Shown here: piece by piece, positions 1-7,591 of the stretch | Layout: the number at the start of each line of letters is the position of its first letter | Position numbering within the stretch: the stretch's first letter is position 1 | Assembly: GCA_903970465.1 (NCBI GenBank) | Contig: CAJCIO010000018.1 | Location: forward strand, 1-64,000 | Direction of reading: 5' to 3' | DNA length: 64,000 nucleotides | Origin: Gammaproteobacteria bacterium | GTDB lineage: Bacteria > Pseudomonadota > Gammaproteobacteria > Pseudomonadales > Pseudomonadaceae | Position numbers and translations under genes: made by a program | Notes under the pieces: model-generated | Told to the model about the DNA's origin: nothing | The model's database searches: none | The model's input: the letters and a program-made list of their open reading frames with translations, nothing else

Positions 1-214
1 CGAGCCGGCCTTGGGTTCGCCGCCCCAGCATTGGCCCTTCGCTTAGGCTCAGGGTGCCCGCGCTCCGGCACGCTTGCGCAGGGCACGCCCCGATGGGCCT
101 TCCATGGCCCAGCGGGGCTTAGCCGGCATCCATGCCGGCTATCCCTGCGCAAGCGTACCGGAACGCGGCCTGCTGGATGGGGCGGCGAACCCAAGGCCGA
201 CTCGAAAGCAGAAC
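1..214. repeat. Long-hairpin repeat, copy A (left end cut by window)
   Basis: The visible left arm (1-26) is complementary to the right arm at 179-214, so the whole unit can fold into a long hairpin. Inside it are smaller hairpins (GGGCC..GGCCC near 104-118 and CCGGCAT..ATGCCGG near 124-139). It is a direct copy of the unit at 2503-2737, with the main differences in the stretch after the left arm. Shared sequence continues about 10 bases past the right arm. The outer part of the left arm lies outside the window. No coding function is suggested. Confidence 0.85.
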
Positions 215-414
215 AGTGATATTTTTGGCGTCAGTCATTTTTTTGATAGCAAGGAGCTCTAGAACGGGGCTCTGGCTCCTTTGTAGGACTTTTCCGCGAA
301 ACTTTCGGAAACGCCTGACATACAGGCCCCGAGCATTTCTTCACAGTCCGTGTCTCACTCATTTTGCTGCCCCAATGGCCCTATTTTCGGCGCTGAGGGC
401 GGCGGGAGACGCGG
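215..414. other. Leader region upstream of the effector gene
   Basis: This gap lies between repeat copy A and the effector start. It is less GC-rich than the flanks. Two small inverted repeats are visible: AAGGAGC/GCTCCTT around 251-281 and TTTCCG/CGGAAA around 291-311. An in-frame TGA at 394-396 precedes the effector start. No convincing promoter or other gene is seen. Confidence 0.4.
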
Positions 415-1821
415 ATGCCCTTATGGAACACCTCCCCAGATTGGTTCGATCTGGAACTCAGGCTGAATAGCTATTTCCCTTCAGCAGGCTTTGGTGCCTT
501 CAATCGCCAAGCGGTTTTTCATTCACATAGCCCTTACGACTACTACGACACCCATCCCGCGCACCGCCTCAAGTGCGTCAAGGATGCTTTCTTCTATGCG
601 AACACGCCTGCGATGCTGCGCCTTGGCAGGCGCTTCGCCGAGATCGACATGCGCGAAGTCGTCGGCGATCTGCTGGAGAGCGTGGCCGAAATGGCCCGCA
701 TCCTGGTCGCAAGCATGCTGCTGGGCGGTGCGATCGGCGGCGCTGCGGGCAGTCTCGCTGGCGGTGTGGGCGCGATTCCGGGTGTTGCCGTCGGTACGGC
801 ACTTGGGTTGAAGGCCGGCGGCTGGGTTCTGGGCATACTCGGGCTATCTGCCATCGCCGATTTTTTTATCGACGGCGTGCCCACTATCGTCGGCGCTTAT
901 CAGCGGGGCATGAACACGGCGTGGGGCGCGCCACCCGAAAACCAACTGCCGTTCAGCCATTCTGTCGCGCAGGAATACCTGACGATTCATCAGGCCAGCG
1001 AGCAGATCGCCGAAGCGCACGAGGCGATGGTGATTCTACTCCTGAGCGCCATCGTCGCTTACCTCACCCGTAGAGGTGGCACGGGTGTTGGCTTGATGCA
1101 GCAGATGAGCAAAACCCCGCGCGGAGAGCGGCTCGCTAAGTGGATTGCCAAACATGAGCAGGCGCTGAAGCAGCATCCACTGCTGAAAGTACCCAAGCCT
1201 GCGCTGGCTGCCGGCCCCATGCGGCACGAGTCTATAAAGCCGCCGCCAGCTACGACTCGCGATTCAGGCGCGCGCCCTCGTCGTGGTCGGCGGATGGCGC
1301 GCATTGAAGTACCCTGCTTTAGTGCGAAGCGAATGCCGCATTCGAAGGTTCCGGAGTTTGATCGGCAGTTGGTGGGGCAGGAGAAGGGGTTGAACGGGCT
1401 AACAATTCATGAGTACGTGACGGGGCGGGCCGCTTTCACGGCGGGACATACGAAGCGTAATTCTCAAGCTGCTCGCGATGCTCGGGCTGAATTTGAGGAG
1501 AATCTAAAGAGTGACTTCGGTAAGAAATTTTCTCGCCTCGGGCACCTGCCCCATGATGCCAAGGCGTTCGCGGCACGCGAGGCCAAAGATAAAATGCGTA
1601 CTTTAGCAGCGCTCCATAATCCCGATTTGATAAGTGGAGGGGCTGACGTTATCGACGATTTCGGGGATCGCCGGGTCAATTCAAGCATCGGTCCCCAGTG
1701 GAGAACTCGAGTGAAACATCTTGATGACGCGGTTGAGCTCTATCTTAAGGCATCAGGTGGGGATCCCGGCTTCAATGCGAAGCTGGAGACTATGAACGCC
1801 AGCCTCGAACGATGTAAGTAG
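415..1821 (+). CDS. Tde1-like type VI secretion DNase effector (Ntox15/HxxD toxin)
   Basis: Predicted 468-residue antibacterial effector. Residues 1-65 carry the PYDYYDTHPAHR type of motif found at the head of Pseudomonas Tde-like proteins. Residues 95-150 form a glycine-rich hydrophobic stretch like the glycine-zipper region that helps Tde1 cross the target inner membrane. The C-terminal part from about residue 300 resembles the Ntox15 (Toxin_43) nuclease fold, with the HxxD motif at H401-N-P-D404. ATG 415 follows GGGAGA at 403-408, and an in-frame stop at 394 excludes a longer form. The immunity gene follows by 11 bases. The toxin half is AT-richer than the N-terminal half, which suggests a swapped C-terminal module. 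Nuclease activity and T6SS delivery are inferred from the family; no VgrG or adaptor gene is in the window. Confidence 0.85.
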   Translation: MPLWNTSPDWFDLELRLNSYFPSAGFGAFNRQAVFHSHSPYDYYDTHPAHRLKCVKDAFFYANTPAMLRLGRRFAEIDMREVVGDLLESVAEMARILVASMLLGGAIGGAAGSLAGGVGAIPGVAVGTALGLKAGGWVLGILGLSAIADFFIDGVPTIVGAYQRGMNTAWGAPPENQLPFSHSVAQEYLTIHQASEQIAEAHEAMVILLLSAIVAYLTRRGGTGVGLMQQMSKTPRGERLAKWIAKHEQALKQHPLLKVPKPALAAGPMRHESIKPPPATTRDSGARPRRGRRMARIEVPCFSAKRMPHSKVPEFDRQLVGQEKGLNGLTIHEYVTGRAAFTAGHTKRNSQAARDARAEFEENLKSDFGKKFSRLGHLPHDAKAFAAREAKDKMRTLAALHNPDLISGGADVIDDFGDRRVNSSIGPQWRTRVKHLDDAVELYLKASGGDPGFNAKLETMNASLERCK

Positions 1822-1832
1822 GAGTAAGCGTA

Positions 1833-2450
1833 ATGGATGAATATTTCGGAATGTTTCTCGAGGAATTCGGTGAGCCATTCAACCGCAGAGAAGTACCTAT
1901 TTCAAGTTTGGAGCGCTACCGTCATCGGCTGCCCGAGCAACTGCTGAAATATTGGAAGGAGTATGGATGGGCGGGCTATGGGAGGGGGTTATTTTGGATT
2001 GTCAATCCTCAGGAGTATGAGGGAGTGATCAGTGCTTGGCTCCAGGGCACGGAACTAGATGACAAAGACAAATTTCATGTCATAGCTCGGAGTGCTTTTG
2101 GCCAGATTTTCCTGTGGGGAGAAAAGTTCGGCCCCGCTGTTCGTCTCTCAACACTCAATTCATATGCGATTGTTTCAAGTGGCTTTAATAGTCCTCCAGA
2201 CGATTTGGATTTCGAGGTGAAATGTTTTTTTGCGTTTCTAGATCAACCGACTCGTGACCCCGATGTTTATTTTGAAAGTGCACTGCGTAGACTGGGACTC
2301 TTGAATGATACGCAAATGTACGGATTCGTTCCTGCGCTGGCGTTAGGTGGGCAACGAGATGCAGAAAATCTCGAGAGGGTCAGCGCGGTTGAACATATGA
2401 CATTCCTGGCCCAACTCGATCAGCTCACGATTCTCCGTTTACCCGAGTAG
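1833..2450 (+). CDS. Tdi1-like immunity protein (GAD-like plus DUF1851)
   Basis: Predicted 205-residue cytoplasmic immunity protein for the upstream DNase effector. The N-terminal half (FLEEFGEPF, then RLPEQLLKYWKEYGWAGYG) matches the GAD-like domain. The C-terminal half, including FGQIFLWGEKFGP and the tail near VEHMTFLAQLD, matches DUF1851, the domain pair of Agrobacterium Tdi1. It has no signal peptide or membrane segment, as expected for a protein that neutralises a nuclease inside the cell. A GGAGTAAGCG stretch precedes the ATG. Its base composition is clearly AT-richer than the chromosome around it, a sign of acquisition. The pairing with the toxin is inferred from adjacency and family. 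Confidence 0.85.
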   Translation: MDEYFGMFLEEFGEPFNRREVPISSLERYRHRLPEQLLKYWKEYGWAGYGRGLFWIVNPQEYEGVISAWLQGTELDDKDKFHVIARSAFGQIFLWGEKFGPAVRLSTLNSYAIVSSGFNSPPDDLDFEVKCFFAFLDQPTRDPDVYFESALRRLGLLNDTQMYGFVPALALGGQRDAENLERVSAVEHMTFLAQLDQLTILRLPE

Positions 2451-2502
2451 CAAGCTCGCCCGTAAGCAGCGAATTGATTGGGCGCAAGATGGGATCGGGG
2501 TG

Positions 2503-2737
2503 GTTCTGCTTTCGAGCCGGCTTTGGGTTCGCCGCCCCAGCATTGGCCCTTCGCCTAGGCTCCGGCTCTTGAGATCGTGAGCCCGCGTTCCGGCACGCTA
2601 GCAGGGCACGCCCCGATGGGCCTTCCATGGCCCAGCGGGGCTTGGCCGGCATCCATGCCGGTCATCCCTGCGCAAGCGTACCGGAACGCGGCCTGCTGGA
2701 TGGGGCGGCGAACCCAAAGCCGACTCGAAAGCAGAAC
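2503..2737. repeat. Long-hairpin repeat, copy B
   Basis: A complete unit of about 235 bases. The left arm (2503-2538) and right arm (2702-2737) are reverse complements over 36 bases with a single mismatch. The interior repeats the small hairpins of copy A. Copies A and B lie in the same orientation on either side of the effector and immunity genes, so they are direct repeats that could recombine. No open reading frame in it looks real. Confidence 0.9.
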
Positions 2738-2793
2738 AGTGATATTTGTGCCGTTGCTTCAAAAAAGCTTTAGGACGCTCCCCAAATCTCGGC

Positions 2794-3014
2794 TGGTCCT
2801 TTGCTGCGGGCCTGTGCGGCTCGCCCCTTCCAGCAGGCCGCGTGGAGGCACCTGAAGAGAGGGAGATCCCGGCAGGATGCCGGGTCAGGCGCGTTAGGCC
2901 ATGGATGGCCTATTGCGCCGTGCCCTCTCTTCAGGTGCCGGAGCGCGGGTACCCTGAGCCCAAGCGAAGGGCCAATGGGCAGGGCGAGCCGCACAGGCCC
3001 GCAGCAAAGGACCA
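2794..3014. repeat. Long-hairpin repeat, copy C (related, inverted, different arms)
   Basis: The outer arms at 2794-2826 and 2982-3014 are perfect 33-base reverse complements but differ in sequence from the arms of copies A and B. A second, nested 17-base perfect inverted repeat lies at 2847-2863 and 2923-2939. Read on the minus strand, the interior contains the CATTGGCCCTTCGCTTGGGC and GCGGCCTGCTGGA blocks of copies A and B in the same order. It is therefore a member of the same family in opposite orientation with a replaced outer stem. The remaining 3015-3123 shows nothing recognisable. Confidence 0.85.
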
Positions 3015-3123
3015 CACCCCACTCTCCAGCCCACCGGAGCGTGCCCAAACCCAAACACGAGATGCTGGTCCCATTTGCACCAGCCTGCCGCAGGAACCAT
3101 CACGCGCAGCATCCGGCCCGATC

Positions 3124-4428
3124 CTAATGCGTTTGCCCCACCTGCCCGAGAGCCGACTTATCCATCGACTCACCGCCATCCCTGACACCCTGCGGATGCT
3201 CTTCAGTCATATCCGCACCGGTCGCGTCGGGCAGGCACAGCGCCGCAATGAATGCGATCGCATAGGAGCTGATCGCGAACACCCCCATGGCCGTTGGCAA
3301 CCCCATTCCGGTCGAAGCAAAGCCCACCGCCGCTGGCATGATCGAGCCGAAGCCGCGACCGAAGCTGGTACAAAAGCCTGCTCCATTGGCGCGGATGCGA
3401 GTGGGGTAGAGCTCAGCGAAGGCGACCGGCAATCCGGATGCCAAGCCACCTTGAAACGCACCGAGCAACAGCCCCAGGCCTAGGGTGACAGTCATGTTGA
3501 TCGGCGCGAAGGTATAGACCGAAACCACGCAGGCCTGGCAGACCAGGAACAGCAGGAACGCCCGGCCGCGGCTGATATGGTCGCTGATGCGCCCATACAC
3601 GAACGGCCCCAGCAGCGAGCCGATGATATTCACCGCCAGATAGCCCGAGGTCGAGGCCACCGGCAGATTGAGCACCATGCGCATATAGGTGGGCAGCCAG
3701 GTGATCATGATGTAGGCGCCACCGAAGATACCGCTGGCCAGCACCGTACTGATCAGCGTGACGCGCCGATGTTGCGCGCCGAAGATGTCCTTGATGTTGA
3801 GCTTTTGGCGTTGCTGACTGGCGGCCTGGGTGAAGGCCGCGGACTCTGGCACCAGGCGACGGATGAACCAGATCAGAAAGGCCGGCAGCAAGCCGATGGC
3901 GAAGAACGCGCGCCAGGCGATGTGTTCGGGCAGCCAGGCGAAAACCACGGGCATCAACGTCAGCGAAATCGCGTAGCCGACGGCATAGCCACTCTGCACC
4001 GATGCCGCCACGCGACCGCGCAGCGCCGGGGTGATGGCTTCACTGATCAGCACCGCGCCGACCACGGCCTCACCGCCGTAACCGATGCCCTGCAGGAAAC
4101 GCACCGGCAAGAATTCCCAAAAGGTGCTGCACAGCCCCGCCAGGCAGGTGAACGCCGCCACCCACAGCACCGTTCCCTGCATCACCTTGATGCGCCCATA
4201 GCGGTCGGCAAGCAAGCCTGCACCCCAACCACCCAAGGCACTCCCAATCAACGACACCGAACCCAGCAACCCGGCATCCGACTTGGTCAGGGCCAGCACG
4301 GTCATCAACACCGGCATCATCAGTGCGTAGATGGTCGAGTCCATCGAATCGAGGGTGAAGCCCCCGAAGCAGGCCCAGTAAGTGCGTTTTTCCGTCGGCG
4401 TGAGTGCCGAGTACCAACCCAAGCGCAT
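3124..4428 (-). CDS. MFS transporter, aromatic or organic acid symporter type
   Basis: A 434-residue inner-membrane major facilitator with twelve predicted hydrophobic segments. Family marks are the GGWGAGLLADRYGR loop between helices 2 and 3 and the RFLQGIGYGGE segment after helix 4. LVPESAAF and AELYPTRIRA lie in the second half, as in the sugar-porter and aromatic acid:H+ symporter branches. The C-terminal tail (about 30 residues) is hydrophilic. An AAGGA lies 8 bases before the ATG on the minus strand. The gene is monocistronic and its leader folds into a hairpin that includes this site. The substrate is not determined; a nearby shikimate dehydrogenase-like gene hints at a cyclic acid. 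Confidence 0.85.
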   Translation of the reverse strand: MRLGWYSALTPTEKRTYWACFGGFTLDSMDSTIYALMMPVLMTVLALTKSDAGLLGSVSLIGSALGGWGAGLLADRYGRIKVMQGTVLWVAAFTCLAGLCSTFWEFLPVRFLQGIGYGGEAVVGAVLISEAITPALRGRVAASVQSGYAVGYAISLTLMPVVFAWLPEHIAWRAFFAIGLLPAFLIWFIRRLVPESAAFTQAASQQRQKLNIKDIFGAQHRRVTLISTVLASGIFGGAYIMITWLPTYMRMVLNLPVASTSGYLAVNIIGSLLGPFVYGRISDHISRGRAFLLFLVCQACVVSVYTFAPINMTVTLGLGLLLGAFQGGLASGLPVAFAELYPTRIRANGAGFCTSFGRGFGSIMPAAVGFASTGMGLPTAMGVFAISSYAIAFIAALCLPDATGADMTEEHPQGVRDGGESMDKSALGQVGQTH

Positions 4429-4431
4429 AGC

Positions 4432-4465
4432 GGATGTCCTTTTTTGTTTTGATTAGAGGACATCC
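4432..4465 (-). promoter_or_regulatory. Leader hairpin covering the MFS ribosome binding site
   Basis: GGATGTCCT (4432-4440) and AGGACATCC (4457-4465) are perfect 9-base complements separated by 16 bases. In the minus-strand transcript, the arm next to the start codon contains the AGGA of the ribosome binding site, 8 bases before the ATG. The stem could mask translation, or the DNA palindrome could be an operator. The role is inferred. Confidence 0.5.
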
Positions 4466-4671
4466 TAAAGGCCTTGCCCTTGAGGCTCGGTACGAAAGGC
4501 TGATGGAGCGGCCGCTTTTGTTTATTGGGTCGTGCTAGCGCGGGTTGAGCATCGGTGCACCATGGCCCCGCAGATGCGTCGGCGACGTCATTGCCGGCTC
4601 ATTTCGATTGAACGTTCGGCTGCCAGCTCTTTTCCAACAGACATTATCGGTACGCTGAGGAGAGTGTCAGG

Positions 4672-5103
4672 GTGACCAAAACCATCACTGCCCACGATCT
4701 CGATATTGCCCTTGAGCACGGCGATGAAGCTGCGCTGTTCAAATGGCTGCTCGCCAGCTTTCTCATGGGCAAGCGCATCAGCGCCAGCATCGCCGCCGAG
4801 GCCTATCGGGTCATCGTCATCAAGCACCAGCGGGATACGCCGCGCAAATTGGCCAATTGCAGCCATCGCGAGCTGGTGGCGATGCTGGGTGAGGCGCGGT
4901 ATTCGCGTTATGACGAATCCACCGCCGAGCGCCTGGTGCTGCTCGCCCACCAACTCCATGACGAGTATGGCGGCAAGGTCACCACCCTCCACGCGCAAAG
5001 CGCCGACCGCCATGAGTTCGAACAGCGCTTGCAAGCATTCAAGGGCATCGGGCCCAAGACGGTGGAGATCTTCATGCGCGAGGCGGCCAAGGTGCTGTAT
5101 TGA
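4672..5103 (+). CDS. Small helix-hairpin-helix (endonuclease III-like) protein
   Basis: A 143-residue cytoplasmic protein. The C-terminal FKGIGPKTVEIFMREA (about residues 122-137) is a helix-hairpin-helix of the HhH-GPD type used by base-excision DNA glycosylases to grip DNA. The N-terminal half is helical (FKWLLASFLMGKRIS). It is much shorter than endonuclease III (about 210 residues). It shows neither the downstream catalytic aspartate segment nor the four-cysteine iron-sulfur cluster, so catalysis is uncertain. GTG 4672 follows GAGGAGA at 4657-4663 and is preferred over internal ATGs. A role in DNA binding or repair is inferred only from the hairpin. Confidence 0.8.
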   Translation: MTKTITAHDLDIALEHGDEAALFKWLLASFLMGKRISASIAAEAYRVIVIKHQRDTPRKLANCSHRELVAMLGEARYSRYDESTAERLVLLAHQLHDEYGGKVTTLHAQSADRHEFEQRLQAFKGIGPKTVEIFMREAAKVLY

Positions 5104-5176
5104 GCCGCCCGGCGGCGATGTCCACGCTATGCTGCAACGGGTCACGACAATAATCACAAGACGTTCGGGGTACATC

Positions 5177-5437
5177 ATGCTTTCTCATCTACAACTGCGA
5201 CACCTTCTGGAATCGGCGTTTCTGCCCAGCAAATGCAGGTGTGAAATAGACTCCAAAGGCATCATGACCGTGCATTTCGTCAACCCCCGAAACGGCAAAA
5301 TCGATCTGACGGTGGGTGACATAGCCGCGAACAAATTGGCATCGGGCCGGGCTATTGCCAACCTCATCGGTGACCTGAAAGAGCAGCACCGGCGCATACC
5401 GCAGGAAGTCCAGGAACGTCGGCGCCATCGACGCTGA
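5177..5437 (+). CDS. DUF1652 family protein
   Basis: An 86-residue small cytoplasmic protein. The start MLSHLQLRHLLESAFLPSKC and the later LTVGDI and SGRAIANLIGDL match the DUF1652 family, which is widespread and often multicopy in Pseudomonas and has no established function. ATG 5177 is chosen because the family begins at this methionine; the same frame is open further upstream but there it overlaps the preceding gene. The C-terminal end (QEVQERRRHRR) is strongly basic. No operon partner is evident. Confidence 0.8.
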   Translation: MLSHLQLRHLLESAFLPSKCRCEIDSKGIMTVHFVNPRNGKIDLTVGDIAANKLASGRAIANLIGDLKEQHRRIPQEVQERRRHRR

Positions 5438-5492
5438 TGGCTGTAGCTGGCAATCTTCCCCGATAATATCAATAACAACGTCGGAGGCCCCC

Positions 5493-6302
5493 ATGATCGG
5501 TGGCGCAACGCAGCTGGTCGCGATCGTCGGTTCGCCTATTGCCCAGGTCAAATCCCCGGTCAATTTCAATACCTGGTTCCAGGACAACGGCCTGGACCTG
5601 AGCATGATTCCTATCGAACTAAGCGCCGACGCCCTTGCGGCGTTCATCGAATGCCTGCGCGGCTGGCAAAATATGCGCGGTTGCGTCATCACCGTGCCGT
5701 ACAAGCAGGTGGTCAGCAAGTATCTGGATCACCTCAGCCCACGGGCCACGCTGTTGCGCTCGGTGAATGTGATCAGGCGCGAGGCCGATGGCACCCTGCT
5801 GGGCGATAACGTCGATGGCGAAGGTTTTTTGACTGCCGCGCGGCAACAGGGCTTCGAGCCCCAAGGCCAGAAAGCTCTGGTGCTCGGAGCGGGCGGTGTA
5901 GGCAGCGCGATTGCTTGCTCGCTGTGCGAAGCCGGCCTCAGTGAATTAGTACTCACCGACCTCGACAGCGGGCGTGCCAAAGCCTTGGCCGATGTGCTGC
6001 ACAATGCCTTCCCGGCGGTGCGCATTGGCCTGGCATACCACTCACTCGCAGGCTTTGCGCTGGTCGCCAACGCCTCGCCGGTCGGTATGCTCGATACCGA
6101 TGAACTCCCTCTGCCTGCTGCCATGCTCGAGACGCTGACGTCGGGCTGCCTGGTGGCTGATGTGGTGACCACGCCTGCTGTCACGCCATTTTTGCAACGG
6201 GCCCAGGCGCTTGGCGCACTCATCCAGACTGGCCCGCAGATGGCGCGTGCGCAGATGGGTAATCTTGGAGCGTTCATGGGTGTGACGGCGTTGGGTATCT
6301 GA
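5493..6302 (+). CDS. Shikimate dehydrogenase-like oxidoreductase (AroE paralogue)
   Basis: A 269-residue NAD(P)-dependent dehydrogenase of the shikimate/quinate family. Catalytic lysine K71 (ITVPYK) and aspartate D108 (NVDGEG) are present. The Rossmann loop GAGGVGSA and the NASPVGM motif are clear. In the substrate pocket motif, normally SxSP, the first serine is replaced by valine (V19-K-S-P). The usual NTDG reads NVDG. These changes suggest a substrate other than shikimate, as in AroE-like, YdiB or RifI-type paralogues; the housekeeping aroE is presumably elsewhere. A GGAGG lies 5-9 bases before ATG 5493. Confidence 0.88.
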   Translation: MIGGATQLVAIVGSPIAQVKSPVNFNTWFQDNGLDLSMIPIELSADALAAFIECLRGWQNMRGCVITVPYKQVVSKYLDHLSPRATLLRSVNVIRREADGTLLGDNVDGEGFLTAARQQGFEPQGQKALVLGAGGVGSAIACSLCEAGLSELVLTDLDSGRAKALADVLHNAFPAVRIGLAYHSLAGFALVANASPVGMLDTDELPLPAAMLETLTSGCLVADVVTTPAVTPFLQRAQALGALIQTGPQMARAQMGNLGAFMGVTALGI

Positions 6303-6334
6303 TGACCGCAGAAATGTTTTGAAACATTCTCATC

Positions 6335-7588
6335 GTGACGGGTCAACCGTTCACACTCCAAAGACGTCATTACATGAAAACGCCTCGCCCCGCCGCGCGC
6401 CTCGATGTCCTCAATGATCTGCGTAACCTCAAGATGGCCCGTTCCGCACACGCCTATGTGCGTGGCAGCACCGTGCAGTTCTACGAGTGGCTGCACACCC
6501 AAGTCGGGCGTCGTCTGCCCAGCGGTCCGGCCGTGTGGATCTGTGGCGACTGCCATGCCGGCAACCTCGGCCCTACCGGCGACTTGAAAGGCAAAACCGA
6601 CATTCATATTCGCGACCTCGATCAGACAGTCATCGGCAATCCTGCCCACGATCTGGTGCGCCTGGCCTTGTCCCTGGCGACCGCAGCACGCGGTTCGGAC
6701 CTGCCGGGCGTGGCCACTGCGCAGATGCTCGAAGAAATGATGCGCGGCTACGAGCAGGCCTTCGAGGGCGATAGCGATGACGAGCCCCCGAGACCTGCTC
6801 AGGTAAAGGCCGGCATGCGTAGCGCAGTGGCGCGGACCTGGAAGCACCTTGCCCAGGAACGTATCGAAGACACGCGGCCCACGATTCCGTTGGGCAAGCA
6901 TTTCTGGTCGTTGTCAAAGGCCGAGCGCAGTGCCGTTGCCACCCTGTGCGATACGTCTGAAATGCACAGCCTGGTGACCGCCCTCAAAGGCCGCTCGCGG
7001 GATGACGACGTCGAGTTGCTCGACGCTGCTTATTGGGTCAAAGGTTGCAGTTCACTGGGGCTGCTCCGGTATGCGGCGCTGCTCGCTGTGGGCAAGGGCG
7101 ACGACGTGGATTACTGCCTGGTGGATATCAAGGAAGCCGTGCGCGCCGCAGCGCCGCGGGTGCCGAGGGCGAAAATGCCACGTGACAACGGTCAGCGAGT
7201 GGTGGAGGGCGCTCGCGCTTTATCGCCGGGGCTGGGCGACAGGATGATCGCTGCGCGCATGCTCGACCACGGCTTTTTCATTCGCGAATTGTTGCCTCAG
7301 GACTTGAAGCTCGAACTCGATCAACTGAGCCAGCGCGAAGCGATGTCCGCCGCCGGCTATCTCGCCCGAGTCGTTGGCCTGGCGCACGCGCGCCAGATGG
7401 ATCTGGCCACGCGCTCATCGTGGATAAAAGACCTGCAGCGCAACCGCACGCAGACGCTCGATGCCCCTTCGTGGCTATGGTCGAGCGTGGTGCAGTTGGT
7501 CGGTGACCATGAGAAGGGCTATCTGGAGCATTGTCGTCGGTATGCGATGGAGCAAGAGCGCAGTGCCACCCGCGCAGAACGTCGGTGA
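6335..7588 (+). CDS. DUF2252 domain protein
   Basis: A 417-residue cytoplasmic protein of the DUF2252 family, which has a kinase-like (phosphotransferase) fold and no proven substrate. Marks are VWICGDCHAGNLG, DIHIRDLDQTVIGNPAHDLVRL and, later, DYCLVDIKEA, in the order expected for the family. The HD-type residues in GDCHAGN and RDLDQ would be the nucleotide-handling positions. The GTG at 6335 has no strong ribosome binding site; ATG 6374 (MKTPRPAARLDVL) is an equally good start. It stands alone, convergent with the EthD gene. Confidence 0.82.
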   Translation: MTGQPFTLQRRHYMKTPRPAARLDVLNDLRNLKMARSAHAYVRGSTVQFYEWLHTQVGRRLPSGPAVWICGDCHAGNLGPTGDLKGKTDIHIRDLDQTVIGNPAHDLVRLALSLATAARGSDLPGVATAQMLEEMMRGYEQAFEGDSDDEPPRPAQVKAGMRSAVARTWKHLAQERIEDTRPTIPLGKHFWSLSKAERSAVATLCDTSEMHSLVTALKGRSRDDDVELLDAAYWVKGCSSLGLLRYAALLAVGKGDDVDYCLVDIKEAVRAAAPRVPRAKMPRDNGQRVVEGARALSPGLGDRMIAARMLDHGFFIRELLPQDLKLELDQLSQREAMSAAGYLARVVGLAHARQMDLATRSSWIKDLQRNRTQTLDAPSWLWSSVVQLVGDHEKGYLEHCRRYAMEQERSATRAERR

Positions 7589-7591
7589 CCG

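Noticed and set aside
132-470. A 112-codon frame overlapping the effector start
   Set aside because: It begins inside repeat copy A and ends in the effector gene in another frame. Codon use is not gene-like.
1-3014. An insertion sequence or CRISPR array
   Set aside because: No transposase frame, terminal duplication or regular short repeat-spacer pattern is present. The repeats are large single hairpins.
2746-3483. A 245-codon open frame running through repeat copy C into the MFS gene
   Set aside because: It is made of repeat sequence and the antisense of the MFS 3' end. The translation has no domain character.
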